A stretch of DNA of 64,000 bases from Geomonas agri (lineage in GTDB: Bacteria > Desulfobacterota > Desulfuromonadia > Geobacterales > Geobacteraceae): contig NZ_JAINZO010000001.1 in the NCBI RefSeq assembly GCF_020179605.1, positions 2,082,799-2,146,798 on the forward strand, in the 5' to 3' direction. Numbering within the stretch: the first letter of the stretch is position 1; each line of letters opens with the position of its first letter. The position numbers and the translations under genes are program-made. The notes below the pieces were generated by a model. The model was not told the DNA's origin and did no database searches. It saw only the letters and a program-made list of their open reading frames with translations. Below are positions 63,045 to 64,000 of this stretch, piece by piece.

Positions 63045-63057
63045 CCAAGGAGGAGCG

Positions 63058-64000
63058 ATGAGCGAAGCAGATAAAAAGGGAATCGAAACGCTGAACGCCC
63101 AGGCGCTCGAGGCCGAGCTGCGTGCCGCGGTAGACGGCGAGGTCCGTTTCGACAGCACGAGCCGCGCCCTCTACGCAACCGATGCCTCCAACTACCGCCA
63201 GATACCGATCGGCGTGGTGCTCCCGAAGACCACCGACGCCGTCATCAAGACCCTGGAGATCTGCCACAGGCATGGCGCCCCGGTGGTCTCGCGCGGCGGC
63301 GGCACCGCCCTGTGTGGCCAGACCTGCAACGTCGCCGTGGTCATCGACCACTCCAAGTACCTGCGCGGCATCCTGGACATCGACCCGCACAAGAAGACCG
63401 CGCGGGTCCAGCCCGGGGTGGTCCTCGACCAGTTGCGCGACGAGACCGAGAAATTCCACCTGACCTACGGCCCCGACCCGGCCACCCACGACCACAATAC
63501 CTTCGGCGGCATGATCGGCAACAACTCCTGCGGTATCCACTCGGTCATGGCCGGGCGCACCGCCGACAACGTGCTGGAGCTGGACGTGATCACCTACGAC
63601 GGGGTACGCATGACAGTCGGTCCCACCAGCGAGGAGGAGCTGGAGCGGATCATCGCCGCCGGCGGCAGGCGGGGCGAGATCTACGCCGGTCTGCGCGATA
63701 TCCGCGACCGCTACGACAGGCAGATCAGGCGCCGCTATCCCAAGATCCCGCGCCGGGTATCCGGGTTCAACCTGGACGACCTCCTCCCGGAGAACGGCTT
63801 CAACGTGGCGCGGGCCCTGGTGGGGACCGAGGGAACCTGCGTCACCGTGCTGGAAGCGACGGTGCGCCTGGTGCACAGCCCGCCGGCGCGGACGCTCCTA
63901 GTACTGGGCTACCCCGACGTCTACAGCGCCGCCGACGACATCGGCGCCTTGATGGAGTTCGAACCGGTCGGTCTCGAGGGGCTGGACGAACTGCTCATCA
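63058..64000 (+). CDS. FAD-dependent hydroxyacid oxidase/dehydrogenase (5' part)
   Basis: The first 314 residues of a GlcD/Dld-family flavoprotein; the remainder is outside the window. The FAD-binding motif is VVSRGGGTALCGQTCNVAVV, followed by GVVLDQLRDETEKFHLTYGP and the PGPD-type element NTFGGMIGNNSCG. Close relatives of this length and opening usually continue with C-terminal iron-sulfur domains, but these cannot be seen. AAGGAGG stands 4-10 bases before the ATG. It follows the enolase-superfamily gene and probably oxidises a D-hydroxy acid in the same pathway. Confidence 0.85.
   Translation, partial: MSEADKKGIETLNAQALEAELRAAVDGEVRFDSTSRALYATDASNYRQIPIGVVLPKTTDAVIKTLEICHRHGAPVVSRGGGTALCGQTCNVAVVIDHSKYLRGILDIDPHKKTARVQPGVVLDQLRDETEKFHLTYGPDPATHDHNTFGGMIGNNSCGIHSVMAGRTADNVLELDVITYDGVRMTVGPTSEEELERIIAAGGRRGEIYAGLRDIRDRYDRQIRRRYPKIPRRVSGFNLDDLLPENGFNVARALVGTEGTCVTVLEATVRLVHSPPARTLLVLGYPDVYSAADDIGALMEFEPVGLEGLDELLI

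Overview
The window looks like chromosomal DNA from a member of the Geobacterales (Geobacter/Geomonas-like). It is GC-rich, carries multihaem c-type cytochromes including a domain type described from Geobacter, and is dense in sigma-54 regulators, hybrid histidine kinases and chemosensory genes. The species cannot be settled from the sequence alone. One island of about 6 kb (24325-30349) is visibly richer in A+T than the rest.

Layout. 1-4701: a sensor kinase and sigma-54 response regulator, followed by the start of a C4-dicarboxylate (Dcu-type) transporter behind a sigma-54 promoter and iterated palindromes, then the GTPase YlqF. 4947-11214: housekeeping and transport genes (ferritin-like protein, MFS transporter with MarR repressor, DUF255 thioredoxin-domain protein, HIT protein, HPP membrane protein). 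11280-14282: pentahaem nitrite reductase NrfA with a sigma-54 promoter and a PAS-containing sigma-54 activator; one palindrome occurs at both genes. 14616-18556: three exported proteins with DUF1566, cohesin-like and dockerin-like parts. 18646-23431: YjdM and an exported cytochrome with up to 27 haems.

24072-30401 is a mobile island in a tRNA-Gly(GCC) gene. An integrase remnant with its own terminator and att copy lies left of an intact element of about 6 kb. The intact element encodes a tyrosine recombinase, an excisionase-like protein, an HUH-type rolling-circle Rep and several unknown proteins. Two very AT-rich genes form a cargo segment flanked by ~68-bp direct repeats that each contain a hairpin.

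30552-33249: a receiver protein, a methyltransferase, and a yybP-ykoY (Mn2+) riboswitch with its own promoter and terminator, placed upstream of a ribbon-helix-helix protein and a Tim44-like membrane protein. 33357-43974: a chemosensory operon with a sigma-28-like promoter (CheR-like, metallo-beta-lactamase fold, multi-HAMP receptor, STAS, CheA), followed by a hybrid kinase with a solute-binding domain. 44259-45872: an octahaem nitrite reductase, the second ammonia-forming nitrite reductase in the window. 46278-52320: two hybrid kinases, a DUF1294 protein and a PilZ protein. 52317-59039: two TrkA-type proteins overlapping a P2-type cation ATPase, then a PhoR/PhoB-like pair. 59289-64000: a glycoside hydrolase 15-DUF547 fusion, an enolase-superfamily enzyme and the start of an FAD-dependent oxidase.

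Together the genes describe a metabolically flexible anaerobe. It respires through c-type cytochromes, reduces nitrite to ammonia by two routes, and senses small organic molecules with three kinases that carry periplasmic binding domains.
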